Assembly (NCBI GenBank): GCA_009746045.1
Contig: RPFO01001898.1
Coordinates: forward strand, 186,001 to 250,000
Origin: Mesostigma viride
Taxonomy: Eukaryota; Streptophyta; Mesostigmatophyceae; Mesostigmatales; Mesostigmataceae
Direction: 5' to 3'
Length of the DNA: 64,000 nucleotides
Positions 20,501-30,963 of this stretch are shown here, one piece after another; within the stretch, counting starts at the first letter, position 1, and the number at the start of each line of letters is the position of its first letter. The position numbers and the translations under genes were made by a program. The notes beneath the pieces were generated by a model. That model saw only the letters and a list, made by a program, of their open reading frames with translations, was not told where the DNA came from and searched no databases.

Positions 20501-22731
20501 TACCTGTCCACGCACACCAACAGTTGCATGCCCCTGATGTGTTGGATATCACACTGCAGATCACCAATGCTCTGAGGTAGAGCTTTGGCATGTGATTTCC
20601 TGGGCTTGTTGGAGGACAACTGGCACTTACACCGTGAGGCAGCTTGCTGACACGCCTTAACCCCTAAATGGTCTGAGATCCTGCCGATAAATCGGCTGGA
20701 TCTTCACAATTTTGCAAACCAGATGCCATCCAACCTACCCATATCCAATGGCTGTCCTTGGGGGCCAAGCACGTCCATGAGTTGCCCTTCGGGTTGGTAT
20801 ATCACAACCTCACATATATGCAGGGTAGGCCATATATAACTGCCGTCAAAGTCAGGGGGTCAAGACGCGCGTTTTCATTTTTGGTAGAATGTGCATTTTG
20901 AATTATGTTATAAGAGCTAGGCACCTACCACTTCAGGGATGATAAACAATTAGTTGCTGAACAGTTTGAGCCATTGGGGTCATCATTTGGGTGGGTATAC
21001 CAGCAGTTACACCCAGTACAGCCCTTAGGGGTACCGTTGGTAAAAAGCAACCAAGGGGGTAGGGGTGGGCATACTACCTACTAATATGGCCACCAACCAT
21101 GCCAAACAATACATTTCCCTTCCACAATGATGGGGAAACATAACTGCATCATCACACTGCCCTTACATGGCACCTATGTGCAGGTGCTACCTTGTCCATG
21201 CACGTAGGTAACGTGGTACGGATACCCTACGCAAGGCATGCATTCTAGGAGGCAGCCACCAACAAACTAGTGATGTTGAGCCTATTTCAGCCTGCCCTAG
21301 CAAGGATAAACTAGGCCTAAGCTGCTATAGCTTGCCAGGTGATGGCCAGCACACCTGGTGGCACATGCTGTCAATGGGAAGCTTTTACTCACCAGTTACG
21401 TGCTTGATGATGCCACAGAGACCAGCCAACTGCCTCACACTCATGCAATATGTGTATGGGAAATGTATAACAAACATATATGGAGGTATTCAAACCCATA
21501 CAGCCTCTAAAACTTATCACCATCACCCTGTGGCAGGTCAACTGACTGAGGGAAGCATCTAAGAAGGGTGTTTTAGAAAGGGGCCAGGCCAGGGTCAAGA
21601 AAGAGCATGAATAATGCAAAAAGAATGTGCTACACAAGCTAGAACGTACATATAAACGTCAAACATCGATAGGAAAACGATGCTTAAGCTTTACCAGGCA
21701 TGGATGGCGTTACCTTGGCCCAGGCGGTGGCCGCAAAATGGCGCATTTCGGCACACCAAAGTTGTGCAGCATGGTCGCTGGATTCGGCGATTTCTGGCCA
21801 CCCTTGCACGTTTACGACTACTATGTATCATAAAAAGTACAAAGAAACCGATATATCCTTTAAAATACGCAGGAAAGGTATTGCTGTCAACGTTTCTATC
21901 GTCCGGCCTGATCGCAGTTTTTTCCAGCAAGAACGCTGCCGACACCTATCAAATGGCATTCCCGCGAACCAAAAATTGGCCTGTATGATCTTTAGGACGT
22001 ATAAAATCAATCTCCTAAGTTTGGTCAGAAAATTCGAACGAAAACGTAAATGCCATGCGTGGGCGCAAGCCGCCATGGCCAGGTCGTTGTTTTCCGGAAT
22101 GCACGTTGTACGTGAAAAAGTACCCTGACCCCTTGTACTTTGACCGGCCAGAACACCTCTATAACTTTGTCAGAAGTATGCAAACCCATATACCATGCTG
22201 TGAAGAAACTTATAAACTTTCGATCTTCTCAGCTAAACTTTTCCTAATTCTCAATAGATTTCGCGGCATCTGGTCCCCCGAGAAGGGGCCGATGCATCGG
22301 CTGGAACTCGATTTTTGGCGGAAAATCGGCAGCAAGACCATTTAGGGGTTAAGAAGGGGTGCCCTGCCCATACGGAAGGCAAAGTTGTTTGACAGAGAAG
22401 TGGCATGCCCAAACATGTTGTGGATTCGGGCACCCAACTCCTGGTACACAGAGGAAGCAGTCCCTGGCACAGTCAGGACTGTGCTGTCAGGTTGTCCAGC
22501 ATCACCATGCTGACTTCCATCCTGTTCTGACTCAGAGCCTGAGTCACCCTGCTCATGCCCAACACCTGGACCGCCAGCAGGGACCACATGCAAACCACCA
22601 GAGGCCTTCACACCCCTCTGTGGTTGTACATTGGTTTCTCTCAAAATGAGAGGTCCACCCTCGTGCCCAGCACGAGGATGCATGGGGTCAGACATACTTA
22701 CAGCTGCATCAGCTGTCAAGGACGTCTTCAT
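17554..22731 (-). pseudogene. pol: Copia-2a pol, interrupted by element C
   Basis: The minus-strand frame starting at 22731 matches the Copia-2b pol N terminus until TTAA 22349-22352, where element C is inserted. It resumes at 20656 with the same protein and runs to 17554, with domains as described for Copia-2b. The two pieces differ from Copia-2b by few residues. Without C the frame would be continuous, as the empty site at 59390 shows. Confidence 0.85.
20661..22348. mobile_element. TTAA-targeting DNA element C
   Basis: Perfect 14-bp terminal inverted repeats, CCCCTAAATGGTCT (20661-20674) and AGACCATTTAGGGG (22335-22348), are flanked by TTAA on both sides (20657-20660 and 22349-22352). Copia-2b has the uninterrupted sequence CGCCTTAAGAAGG at the matching place, so insertion and target duplication are directly shown. 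A GCCGATnnATCGGC palindrome occurs inside both ends (20684-20697 and 22287-22300). At 1688 bp with no transposase, it is a non-autonomous piggyBac-like element. Its inverted repeat resembles that of A, and its interior resembles B. Confidence 0.88.
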
Positions 22732-22872
22732 AGGAACCTGTACCTCTCCAGGTGACCTGGGGCCACTCTGAACCTGGAGATCACCCTCTTGTTGCCCAGA
22801 TATAAAATCTGCATTGGAGCACCTGGCCTCCCCCCTGGGTGAATTAAGGTGTGTAGGGGTTGCCTCAGACAG

Positions 22873-23987
22873 TCACTGCTCCTTGTTGTCTTCTTGCTGA
22901 CTGCCCTTTGAAGGCTGGCCTGCCTGGGACTTGTTGTTGTTCTTCTTGTTGTTGTTGTTATTCTTGTTGCTGCCCTGGCCCTGGGACTTCTTGAAGCTGG
23001 GACACTCCTTCTTGATGTGCCCCCACCCCTTGCACAGGTAGCATTGTATCTTTGACTTGCCCTGGCCTCCTCCCCCGTTGTCAGGCGCGTTGCCCTGCTT
23101 GGGCTTACCACCCACCCGCCTGTACACCGACTTGGAGTGTGACCTCCCGTCAGGGTCAGGTGAATGATTGCCCTTGCGCTTGTTATGGTTGCCCCCTCGT
23201 CCTCCCTGGCTTCTGTCAGCCTCAGACGTCTTGGAGCCCCCCTGGGCACGCCCACCTGCGTGGGTAGCCTTCACTGCTGGCACTCCTCCCTCAAACAGCT
23301 CCTCTGCCTCGAGTGCTTGTTTGATTATGACCTTGTAGGCCTTGAGGGTTGAGTGTGGGGCACACATGACCTTTAAGGAGCCACGTGTCGCCTTATCCAG
23401 CCCAGAAACCTTAAGCCAGTTGGTCAGGGCTATGTTATCAGCAACAAGCCATGATGAGCCCTGCCCTCCTCAACCATTTTACAATAGTTAAGGAAGTTCT
23501 GGATCAGGTCTCCCTTGACCTCCCACCCCTGGTATTTATCCTGCCAATGGATCCCCACTTTCTTCCTCTGATCCTCTAGCAGCTCCTTTAACTCTGCCAC
23601 GTAGCTGGACCAGGCCTTGTTGGCCTTCTTACACTCTCTAGTGAGGTCCTTTATCTGATCTGTACACTTGCCAAAAGTCTGGCTACCTATCCAGATCTGG
23701 TAATAGTTTGTACCACCGTACAAACTTGGAAACCCCTCTAGCCCCTCCACAAACTCCTCAGCCTGCTTGGGCTTTGTGTCTGACGTGACAGGTTGCAGTT
23801 GATTCACAATAAGCAAACCCTGGGTAGTGAGATCATAACCAAGAACAGCTTGTGTATTATTAGGGTTGTGATGAACATTGGTAATTTCCCCGGTGACACC
23901 CACGTCATCTACGTGAGCTGTCCCGCTACCAGCACCACCATTATTCCCACTGGCTGGGGCACCTTTGCTACGGCGCCCGTCTGCCAT
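22873..23987 (-). pseudogene. gag: Copia-2a gag (frameshifted)
   Basis: The gag start (MADGRRSKG) at 23987 reads in frame to about 23445. There a 1-nt deletion relative to Copia-2b (at its 60480-60500) shifts the frame. The rest continues in another frame to the zinc knuckle CYLCKGWGHIKKEC and the UGA at 22873-22875. The protein otherwise matches the 371-residue Copia-2b gag. Confidence 0.82.
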
Positions 23988-24156
23988 TCTGCACTACAAG
24001 CTATTCAAAAAAACACCTCAGCAAAGCAGCAGAATAAAGTATGTACAAAGAATTGTCGCAACTGCCGCCTGCGCCGGTGTCGCCTCCGCCCCCGCGAATC
24101 GCCGTTGAAAAATCGACAAAAATGTCGACGAGTACTGGAAAAGAAAATTGGCCGAC

Positions 24157-24873
24157 TTAGTAGTCAAGGCCCCGGAAGTCGCAGTACTCGTATGCGAACT
24201 CACGATCCTCCATATCCGGCGTGTGAGCCGGACCTGCGCCGGTATGTATCAAAACCGGTGTACTCCCCGTCGCGAAAGTTGCGATGCGCCGACGCGCTAC
24301 GAGGCGCAGAGGATGTGTAAAGATCGACAACAATTCCCACCCTGCGGGAATCCACTCTCGCAAAGATGCGAGAAATGCCACCAGGTTAATGAGAACCTGG
24401 CGTTCGCGACTGCGTACGCCGCGAGTGAGCAGCGATAGCAACGCGAGGTCTTGAAATAAGTTTGTCGACACCACCGGCGCACCCCCCGTGCGTAGTGATG
24501 CCCAGTTTTGTAAATTTCTTTGGTAGCCGGTGAGTGAAGAGATGGCGTTATCCAACTCCTCGATGGCAGTGGTGACTTCGGTCACCGACCGCAAACCTCC
24601 ACGCACCTGGACCGTGAATTGCGACAAAATGTTGCGAATCTGGTCCAATGGCGTGCGTATAGCCGGCACCAACTGCGGCAAATCGGGGTCCTCGGGGAAA
24701 TCCCCGAGCAATGGATGAGCTGCGCGCTGCCGACGATGAAGTTCGTCCAGCGATATCGTGACCTCGTCAAGCAATTGCTGCCACGACGGCGCAGCCGGTC
24801 TTGGTAAAGGATCAGCCGGCGGAGCGGCTATCTCCTCATCGCCGGGAATTCGGAATTCTTCAGAATTTGGCAT
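24157..24873 (-). CDS. Copia-2a 5' ORF (ORF0), intact 238 residues
   Basis: The start at 24873 reads MPNSEEFRIPGDEEIAAPP. Then come an amphipathic helical region (LLDEVTISLDELHRRQRAAH, TPLDQIRNILSQFTVQVRG, VTTAIEELDNAISSLTGYQ) and a Leu/Arg-rich C-terminal half (LALLSLLTRGVRSRERQVLINLVAFL, WELLSIFTHPLRLVARRR), ending CDFRGLDY. It lies between the 5' LTR and gag, 170 nt upstream of the gag ATG. The same ORF is in Copia-2b with one frameshift. I recognise no known domain. Conservation of the protein in two copies supports it being real. Confidence 0.7.
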   Translation of the reverse strand: MPNSEEFRIPGDEEIAAPPADPLPRPAAPSWQQLLDEVTISLDELHRRQRAAHPLLGDFPEDPDLPQLVPAIRTPLDQIRNILSQFTVQVRGGLRSVTEVTTAIEELDNAISSLTGYQRNLQNWASLRTGGAPVVSTNLFQDLALLSLLTRGVRSRERQVLINLVAFLASLREWIPAGWELLSIFTHPLRLVARRRIATFATGSTPVLIHTGAGPAHTPDMEDREFAYEYCDFRGLDY

Positions 24874-24897
24874 ATTTGGAACGAGGCGTGTAATACG

Positions 24898-25513
24898 AGT
24901 TGTATGAGAGTGAATGCCACGAATTCCGCCATGGTTCTTGCAGGAAGTTGCCTTTATTAATAACAGGAAACACAGACGTAAGTCACGTCACTTCCAAGAC
25001 TGCACGCAGCACAGGCGACAGGGTCGCAGTGCCAAGAGAACGTGCACGCAAGAACTAGCGTCCCGGTGCGACCAAGTCACACATATAGGTTGTTAGGGAC
25101 GCGTCCAAGTATTCAGCTGCACTGTCACAGCTGAACTGTCAATCAATTGATTACACAGACTCTGGCACGCCTTTGGCGCGGAGATCTATCAATTGTCCAT
25201 ACGGCTAGTCCTGTGGACCTATCCGTACACTACTCAGCATCAATTGTCTCATAGGTCCTGGCGCGCTACAGCGCGCCTACCTATCAATTGGCCATCAAGT
25301 CCTGTACAAGTCCTGTCAACGTCCTGCGGACTATCAAAGTGACACTTGTACATCCTGTGTCCGTACGCGCCCACAGTGGCGCGCCGGGTACTGTCGGCAC
25401 AGCCTAGGAAACGTCATAACTTTTACGTTCCTTAACCAAATGAGGCGTTCAAGGTGCCGTTGGAAAGAGCGTAACAATCTCTATCCATCTAACGTAAATC
25501 CTTTACGTTAACT
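24898..25513 (-). repeat. Copia-2a 5' LTR
   Basis: Matches 15982-16597 with one visible C/T difference. It is followed on the plus strand by the target copy GCCAC. On the coding strand the sequence just after this LTR is CGTATTACACGC, which does not look like the usual iMet primer site. Confidence 0.88.
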
Positions 25514-25518
25514 GCCAC

Positions 25519-25726
25519 ACCAGGCGCGACGGCAGCGGGCGACTGAGGCGCCAAGAATGCCCCGAATGCCGAGGCTAAGGACTAGATCTAGGCCTGCCTT
25601 GCAGACACGGTAGCCGCAAGATTGGCAGACTCTGAACCCACGTACGTCCAGAGGGATAGGAGACGGCTCCACCGACACGCGTCTCGTCGACGCCGACGAT
25701 GACGGAACAGGGGAATCTACAAACAC
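25519..25726 (-). pseudogene. Gypsy-1 3' ORF, N-terminal part / degenerate pol end
   Basis: GC-rich minus-strand sequence reads a Ser/Pro-rich segment and a Cys motif (CQSCGYRVCKAGLD). In a second frame, open from about 25580, it reads SLASAFGAFLAPQSPAAVAPGVAPV, which continues in frame across Copia-2a into 15976. Integrase catalytic motifs expected here were not found. Confidence 0.35.
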
Positions 25727-25739
25727 AAGGATCTCTACC

Positions 25740-25959
25740 CTTATTATTCTTTCTAAAAGGTCCTACAAATTGCATCTACATCCTTTAAGAGGGAGGGCTA
25801 GTAGTAGGAACGGGTTACCAAATCCCGTACCCGTTTACCGCCCTGGTGAGCAACTAAATCATGCAACTCAACAAGCAAGGAGGAGCTACAGATAGGAGGG
25901 ACATAAAGGCGCCATTGAGGGGGAGAATCTGTTAACTGCACATATAAAAAAACACCCAC
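25740..25959 (-). pseudogene. Gypsy-1 pol fragment: H2C2 integrase zinc module
   Basis: The minus-strand reading includes WRLYVPP, ELHDLVAHQGGKRVRDLVTRSYY and, after a stop, LLKDVDAICRTF. This is the pattern that precedes the integrase core in Gypsy pol (LYVP, HD..AH.G..R....R.YYWP, KDV..IC..C). The conserved Trp is replaced by a stop and the expected last Cys is not seen, so it is decayed. It is separated from the RNase H end of pol by the tandem insertion 25960-28291. Confidence 0.6.
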
Positions 25960-28291
25960 ATAGGTGCTGAAGCTAAGGTCCATTGGAGTGCCTTCCTACC
26001 AGGGAAACAAGTTTATTACAATAAGTGTGTGCAGGCTTTAACAGTTGAGCCTAGCCACACCCTCAAAATCATTGTACAAGTCATTGTCAAGTTAGGCCAG
26101 TTCACCATGCTGGGGCCCAGCACATGCCCCCTTGGTCCAATCTTGTCCCCAACAGCAGCGAGGGTGGGTGGGTGGGAGCTGCAAAAAGGCCTCCCTACGT
26201 TCACCACACCACTCTAAGTACGGTGTGAAAATGGAAAACAAAGCACATGTCTCAAGGCGCCGCGCCCCCCTCAATCAAGGGCGGGCACGGTTGCCAGTAG
26301 GCACTAGTACCGGCGCACCGCCGGTCCCTTTCTCTCTCTAGTCCTAAGTAACAACAAGCACCTAACATGGTGTAGGTGACGTACGGTAGAGCTACGCTAC
26401 AGGCGGCAGATCGGCCCCCTTTGAGCCCGCCGCAACATAACTATAAAATGAGCAGATAGCTCAGAAAATAGGTGCTGAAGCTAAGGTCCATTGGAGTGCC
26501 TTCCTACCAGGGAAACAAGTTTATTACAATAAGTGTGTGCAGGCTTTAACAGTTGAGCCTAGCCACACCCTCAAAATCATTGTACAAGTCATTGTCAAGT
26601 TAGGCCAGTTCACCATGCTGGGGCCCAGCACATGCCCCCTTGGTCCAATCTTGTCCCACATCACCATCTCTGGCCACCCAGGCCGTTTCCAGCCCTGGTG
26701 GTAGGAACGCAACCACTTGGAATGCTGGGCTCTTGTTGGCATGATGATGCCCCCCTTCCCGCCCCCGTGTGGCCGCTACGGTCTCCCGGCGGACGCAGGG
26801 CGGAGCCACATGCGTTCCCCTTCTTAGAGGGGCGCATCCCAGTGCTGCCGCTTTAGGACTTATGCCACCTGGGAACGTCTCCAGCTCACCCAACCACCAT
26901 CACCAGCCCACCGGCAAAGCCGCTGGGATTTCCCGAGGGTAGAGCCACTGCCACTGGCTCCATTACCCCCCATCGTGGTGATAATGATGGCTGCGGACCT
27001 CCTAGCGCCAAGGCTCACCATCGCCATGGTGTCACGAGCCTTGGCGCAGCCGCAGCCGAGTGGAGCTTTATTATGGTATATAATGCATTTTCTTAAAACA
27101 AAGCCGGACCGCACTGCCGGGTTCCACACGCACCCCCCCTCGTGGGGGGCGCGTGAAAACGGCAAAGGCAAAGCGGAGCCCGCCGCCTTTGGGCGGGCGT
27201 AGCGGAGCCTTGGCGTTTTCACGCGCCCCCCGCGAGGGGAAAATTTTTTTCCAGGCTTGCCAGGCGCTGTAGAATTTCTTAACCAGATTTTTTGTAAGTG
27301 CGCATGAATACCCACGGTTTTCCGCAGCTTCCCACCTCTCCCTTATCGCCAAGGGCAGAAGGGGCCTGCTCGCCGGAGCGCCGAGAGGGTACAGAGTGCC
27401 TGCCGACCTCCCCATGCCGACAGGACCCCCCCCCGACCCACGGCAGCCGCTGCCTTTGCTGAAAAACTGGGCAATTATGAAGAGCGCGCTCCTCCCACCA
27501 AGATTCGCTCCAGCCCCGCATCCTCCCCGAAACTCCCGTCTGGCCACAGGCCGAAAGATCGGGTCCGCTGTCAGGCTCCTGGTAGTTATGGGCTACCCTG
27601 GCACCCCGCGCTAGCCATTTCCACGTTTAAGGCAGATTCGCCTCCACCTGTGATTCTTTCCACCGTAGCCGCTGGCCCTGGCCTGTATGGCTCCTTCCCT
27701 GACGTTGTCCGACTAAAAAAACGCAGCTTCCCCAGTGTCAGGAAGCTGCTTGCCGCACCCAGGGGTAGAGGGGAATCGTCAGTGGGCCCAGCGCCGGAAA
27801 TCACACCCTTTTACTCAAATCGTAGAGCCCCCCACCCAACAACCATTACCGTGGCCTGTAACGGTAGGTGGCGATCATAAAGACTTTTATTCCAGGCCTC
27901 TCCTCGCCCGGAGAGGCCGATAGCATCGTCTTACATTCAGCGCAGCCGCCATAGTGGCCAGCCGACCTTGCCAGCAAATGCTGGGATCAAGTTGCGAAGC
28001 TGCAAAAAGGCCTCCCTACGTTCACCACACCACTCTAAGTACGGTGTGAAAATGGAAAACAAAGCACATGTCTCAAGGCGCCGCGCCCCCCTCAATCAAG
28101 GGCGGGCACGGTTGCCAGTAGGCACTAGTACCGGCGCACCGCCGGTCCCTTTCTCTCTCTAGTCCTAAGTAACAACAAGCACCTAACATGGTGTAGGTGA
28201 CGTACGGTAGAGCTACGCTACAGGCGGCAGATCGGCCCCCTTTGAGCCCGCCGCAACATAACTATTATAAAATGAGCAGATAGCTCAGAAA
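25960..28291. mobile_element. Tandem short/long repeat pair inserted in Gypsy-1 pol
   Basis: Unit 1 is 25960-26467 and unit 2 is 26468-28291. Both start ATAGGTGCTGAAGC and end GATAGCTCAGAAA. They share about 190 bp at the left (25960-26149 and 26468-26657) and about 290 bp at the right (26177-26467 and 27999-28291). Unit 1 has only a short G-rich joint (GAGGGTGGGTGGGTGGGAG) between these parts. Unit 2 has about 1.34 kb of GC-rich DNA there. Gypsy-1 coding sequence resumes on both sides, so the block is an insertion. No clear target duplication and no protein were found. Confidence 0.7.
27136..27239. repeat. GC-rich inverted repeat (hairpin)
   Basis: Two arms of about 26 bp, around GGGGGGCGCGTGAAAACG (27144-27161) and its complement (27213-27231), flank a loop of AAAGCGGAGCCCGCC...GGGCGGGCGTAGCGGAGCC. 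One mismatch is visible in the outer arm. It lies inside the extra DNA of unit 2. No function assigned. Confidence 0.6.
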
Positions 28292-29950
28292 CTACAAACT
28301 TACAGGGGTATTTACCTAACTGTTGGGGATGGGAGGCAATAGCAGCTAAAGCTTCCGGCTCAGTGGCCGTAAATCTACTGGTAATGCGTTCGAGATCAGA
28401 GGTAGGCATCGCTACAGAAGTATCTATATCAGGTTTAAAGAGTATCTATATCATAGGACTTTCCTGACCTAGTCGCTATATGGCTAAGCGATATAGAAAT
28501 TTTATTTTTCCCCTCCCCCCCCACAGAGACCACAGGAAGGGCCTCACACGGGAGAGAGAGTCCTACGTGAGAAAGGAGGTCAGGCATGCGAACAACAGTA
28601 TGAAAGAGGTAGGCATAATGTTCATCATCCGGTAGTTCACCATAAGGGGTTACACCAAGGGTGGTAGGAACTAGAGTAGTATTGAGAACATCTAAGTCCT
28701 CGAAAAAGGAATAATCTGCGCGGCGGGAGAGGGCATCAGGCACTATGTTATCTACACCTTTAACCTACTGAAGTTTAAAAGGGGAAAACTGTGCTAAAAA
28801 CTCCATCCAGCGCGCTTGACGAGGGGTAAGGTTGGGTTGGGAGAGCAGATGGGTAAGGGGACGATGATCCGTTTGTATAACTAATCTATAAGGATCTAGC
28901 TCACAGGGTTCATTCAGACAAACATCAAATTGGGCACCTTTAAGAAAGTGCTGCCACGCGTGGCAACAATACACCACAGCTAAGAGTTCCTGCTGGTGTA
29001 CAGGATAGTTACGCTCCGCGGGGAACATTGTCCTAGAGATATACTCAATTGGCGGTAAGCCCTGACCCTGATCTTGGAGAAGGACGCCCCCTATAGCTAC
29101 CTTACTAGCGTCTGTAGCTACCACAAAGGGTTTGGTAGTATCGGGTAGGATGAGTACGGGAGGAGAAAGGAGTAGGGATTTTAAACACTGAAAAGCAGAT
29201 TGACACTCGCTACTCCAGAGAAAGGGGATATCTTTCTTTAATAAATGATTGATAGGGGCTGCTATAGTTGCGAAACGAGGGATAAAATGCCTATAGTACG
29301 AGGCAATCCCTAAGAAATTACGTACACTTTTAACGTCGGTAGGGGTAGGCCAATCCTGAATTGACTTAGTTTTATCCGGGTCGGTAGCGACACCGGCATC
29401 TGCCAAACCATGTCCTAAAAAATGGTACACTCCTACCAGAACGAACTTTAGCACGGCGAGCCCACAAGGAATTTTCAGACATTATTTCTAAGACTTTCTT
29501 TAAATCACGTAGGTGCGTTTCAAAATCAGGGGAGTAAATAAGGATGTCATCTAAGTAAGCCTGAGCACCAGAAGGATCGTGCTCAGCTAAAGAAACAGAG
29601 GAGAAGGAAGGATCCTTTAAATCAGAGGACACTTGGGGAAGGTGAGAATTACCCATAACAGGTCTAAGCACTTCATTCATCAACATTTGAAAAGAGGCAG
29701 GAGAATTACAGAGTCCCATAGCCGCTACTCTAAACTGATAATGACCAAAAGGGGTAGCAAAGGCGGTTTTATGGCAATCCTCGGGCGCTATACGCAGTTG
29801 CCAAAAACCATCCGCACAATCCAGTACAGTGAAACAGGTAGAACCTTTAACCTTATTAAATATATCATCAATACGAGGTAGAGGGTATTTAGACTTCACT
29901 GTAATATCATTTAACTTCCTATAATCAGTAACTAAACGAAACTTGCAATT
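28292..29950 (-). pseudogene. pol: Gypsy-1 pol: reverse transcriptase and RNase H
   Basis: The minus-strand reading from about 29900 gives KSKYPLPRIDDIF, FTVLDCADGFWQLRIAPED (motif A), MGLCNSPASFQMLMNEVL (motif B) and YLDDILIYS (motif C). The RT thumb and connection follow (FLGIASYYRHFIPRFATIA), then RNase H (FVVATDASKVAIGGVLLQDQ, ERNYPVHQQELLAVVY, IQTDHRPLTHLL) and PDALSRRAD. A frameshift near 29400-29450 and stops near 28750 and 28410-28435 break it. Between motifs B and C there is an extra stretch containing GNSHLPQVSSDLKDPSF, also found in Gypsy-2. Confidence 0.85.
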
Positions 29951-30027
29951 TGGCTTAGGACTAACAGGACACCAGCTGAGTAGGGGGAGTTACTAGGCTC
30001 TATCAATCCTGCTTCTAATAGTGACAC

Positions 30028-30783
30028 TTAAATCTGTAACTCGGTAGGGCCCATTCTATACATCGGAGAGTGCGTAGGAACTGCACCGTCCTTAATAACT
30101 ACACGGTGTAAAACAGAACGAGGAGGAGGATAAGAAGGAGTCTTTTCTTCAAAAACTTTGGAGGAATCTATCACAGCCATGTATCTTACTATTTCGTTTT
30201 CAGTAAATCCCACTCCTATTGTATCCACTGTGTTTACATCTATATCCACACTATTATTAGTGATAGGTATCTCCTGTACTTCTAACTGAAGGAACATACA
30301 TAATAAATATCCATATTCCTTTAATTCAGATCGCAATTCATCATTGGACATTAATACTTCAGGTATAGGTCTTACAGGAGGATCAACAGGTGTAGGGGGG
30401 GTAATATCTACCAAGGATAAATTTTCCACTCTATAATGACGTTCCGGTACCCAGTAAGAGCTATCTGGAAACCAAATGACCATGGTATCATAATTAATAG
30501 TAATCTTGTTATCCTGGTGCCAATCTAATCCTAGTAATACATCAGCGGTAGTGATAGGGCCTATAGTGGCCGTCAGGTTGACAGTACGTCCTTGTATGAC
30601 CAGGGGAAGGGATACCGTAACCAGGGAATGACTGGTGCGACCGTCAGCATAATGGACAGTGACAGGTTTGGTGTGAGGGATAGGGACTAGTCCTAAACGC
30701 CTAACTAGGGCCTCGCTCACAAAGGAGCTAGCCGCACCGCTATCCACTAACACAGAGACATTCAAAAGTTCATCACCATGCAA
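30028..30783 (-). CDS. Gypsy-1 aspartic protease and start of RT
   Basis: This open frame of 251 residues has the retropepsin active site VLVDSGAASSFVS near residue 12. ADVLLGLDWHQ follows about 80 residues later, the usual ILG-type second motif, and then VIWFPDSSYW. The C-terminal end (FEEKTPSYPPPRSVLHRVVIKDGAVP, YRMGPTEL) is the standard lead-in to Gypsy RT, so the protease is fused to RT in the ancestral polyprotein. The frame ends shortly before the RT palm, probably by mutation. Confidence 0.8.
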   Translation of the reverse strand: MHGDELLNVSVLVDSGAASSFVSEALVRRLGLVPIPHTKPVTVHYADGRTSHSLVTVSLPLVIQGRTVNLTATIGPITTADVLLGLDWHQDNKITINYDTMVIWFPDSSYWVPERHYRVENLSLVDITPPTPVDPPVRPIPEVLMSNDELRSELKEYGYLLCMFLQLEVQEIPITNNSVDIDVNTVDTIGVGFTENEIVRYMAVIDSSKVFEEKTPSYPPPRSVLHRVVIKDGAVPTHSPMYRMGPTELQI

Positions 30784-30963
30784 GAATTAAGGGGTCTACA
30801 ACAGCGTGAGGGACGGCTAAGCCACCATTCAAAAACATAAGAGGACGAACACGTAAGGGTAGGGATGATTCAGCTCCTACAGAAGTTATAAAGACAGGCA
30901 GGCAAAAATTATTATCTGGGGTACTATCTAAGGACCTGTCTAGGTTACCCCCGGCTGAAAGGC

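Larger units (their letters stand above)
15982..25513 (-). mobile_element. Copia-2a: full-length divergent copia-like element, inactivated
   Basis: Two 616-bp LTRs (one difference seen) are flanked by the 5-bp duplication GCCAC (15977-15981 and 25514-25518). LTR ends are AGTTG...TTAACT. On the minus strand the order is 5' LTR, ORF0, gag, in-frame UGA, pol, about 0.95 kb of 3' non-coding sequence and 3' LTR. It is inserted in the Gypsy-1 3' ORF. It is a close relative of Copia-2b (54719-62548) but carries element C in pol and a 1-nt frameshift in gag. Confidence 0.9.

Noticed and set aside
20661-22348. Intron of Copia-2a pol
   Set aside because: The ends are inverted repeats with TTAA duplication, not GT...AG, and Copia-2b has the empty site.
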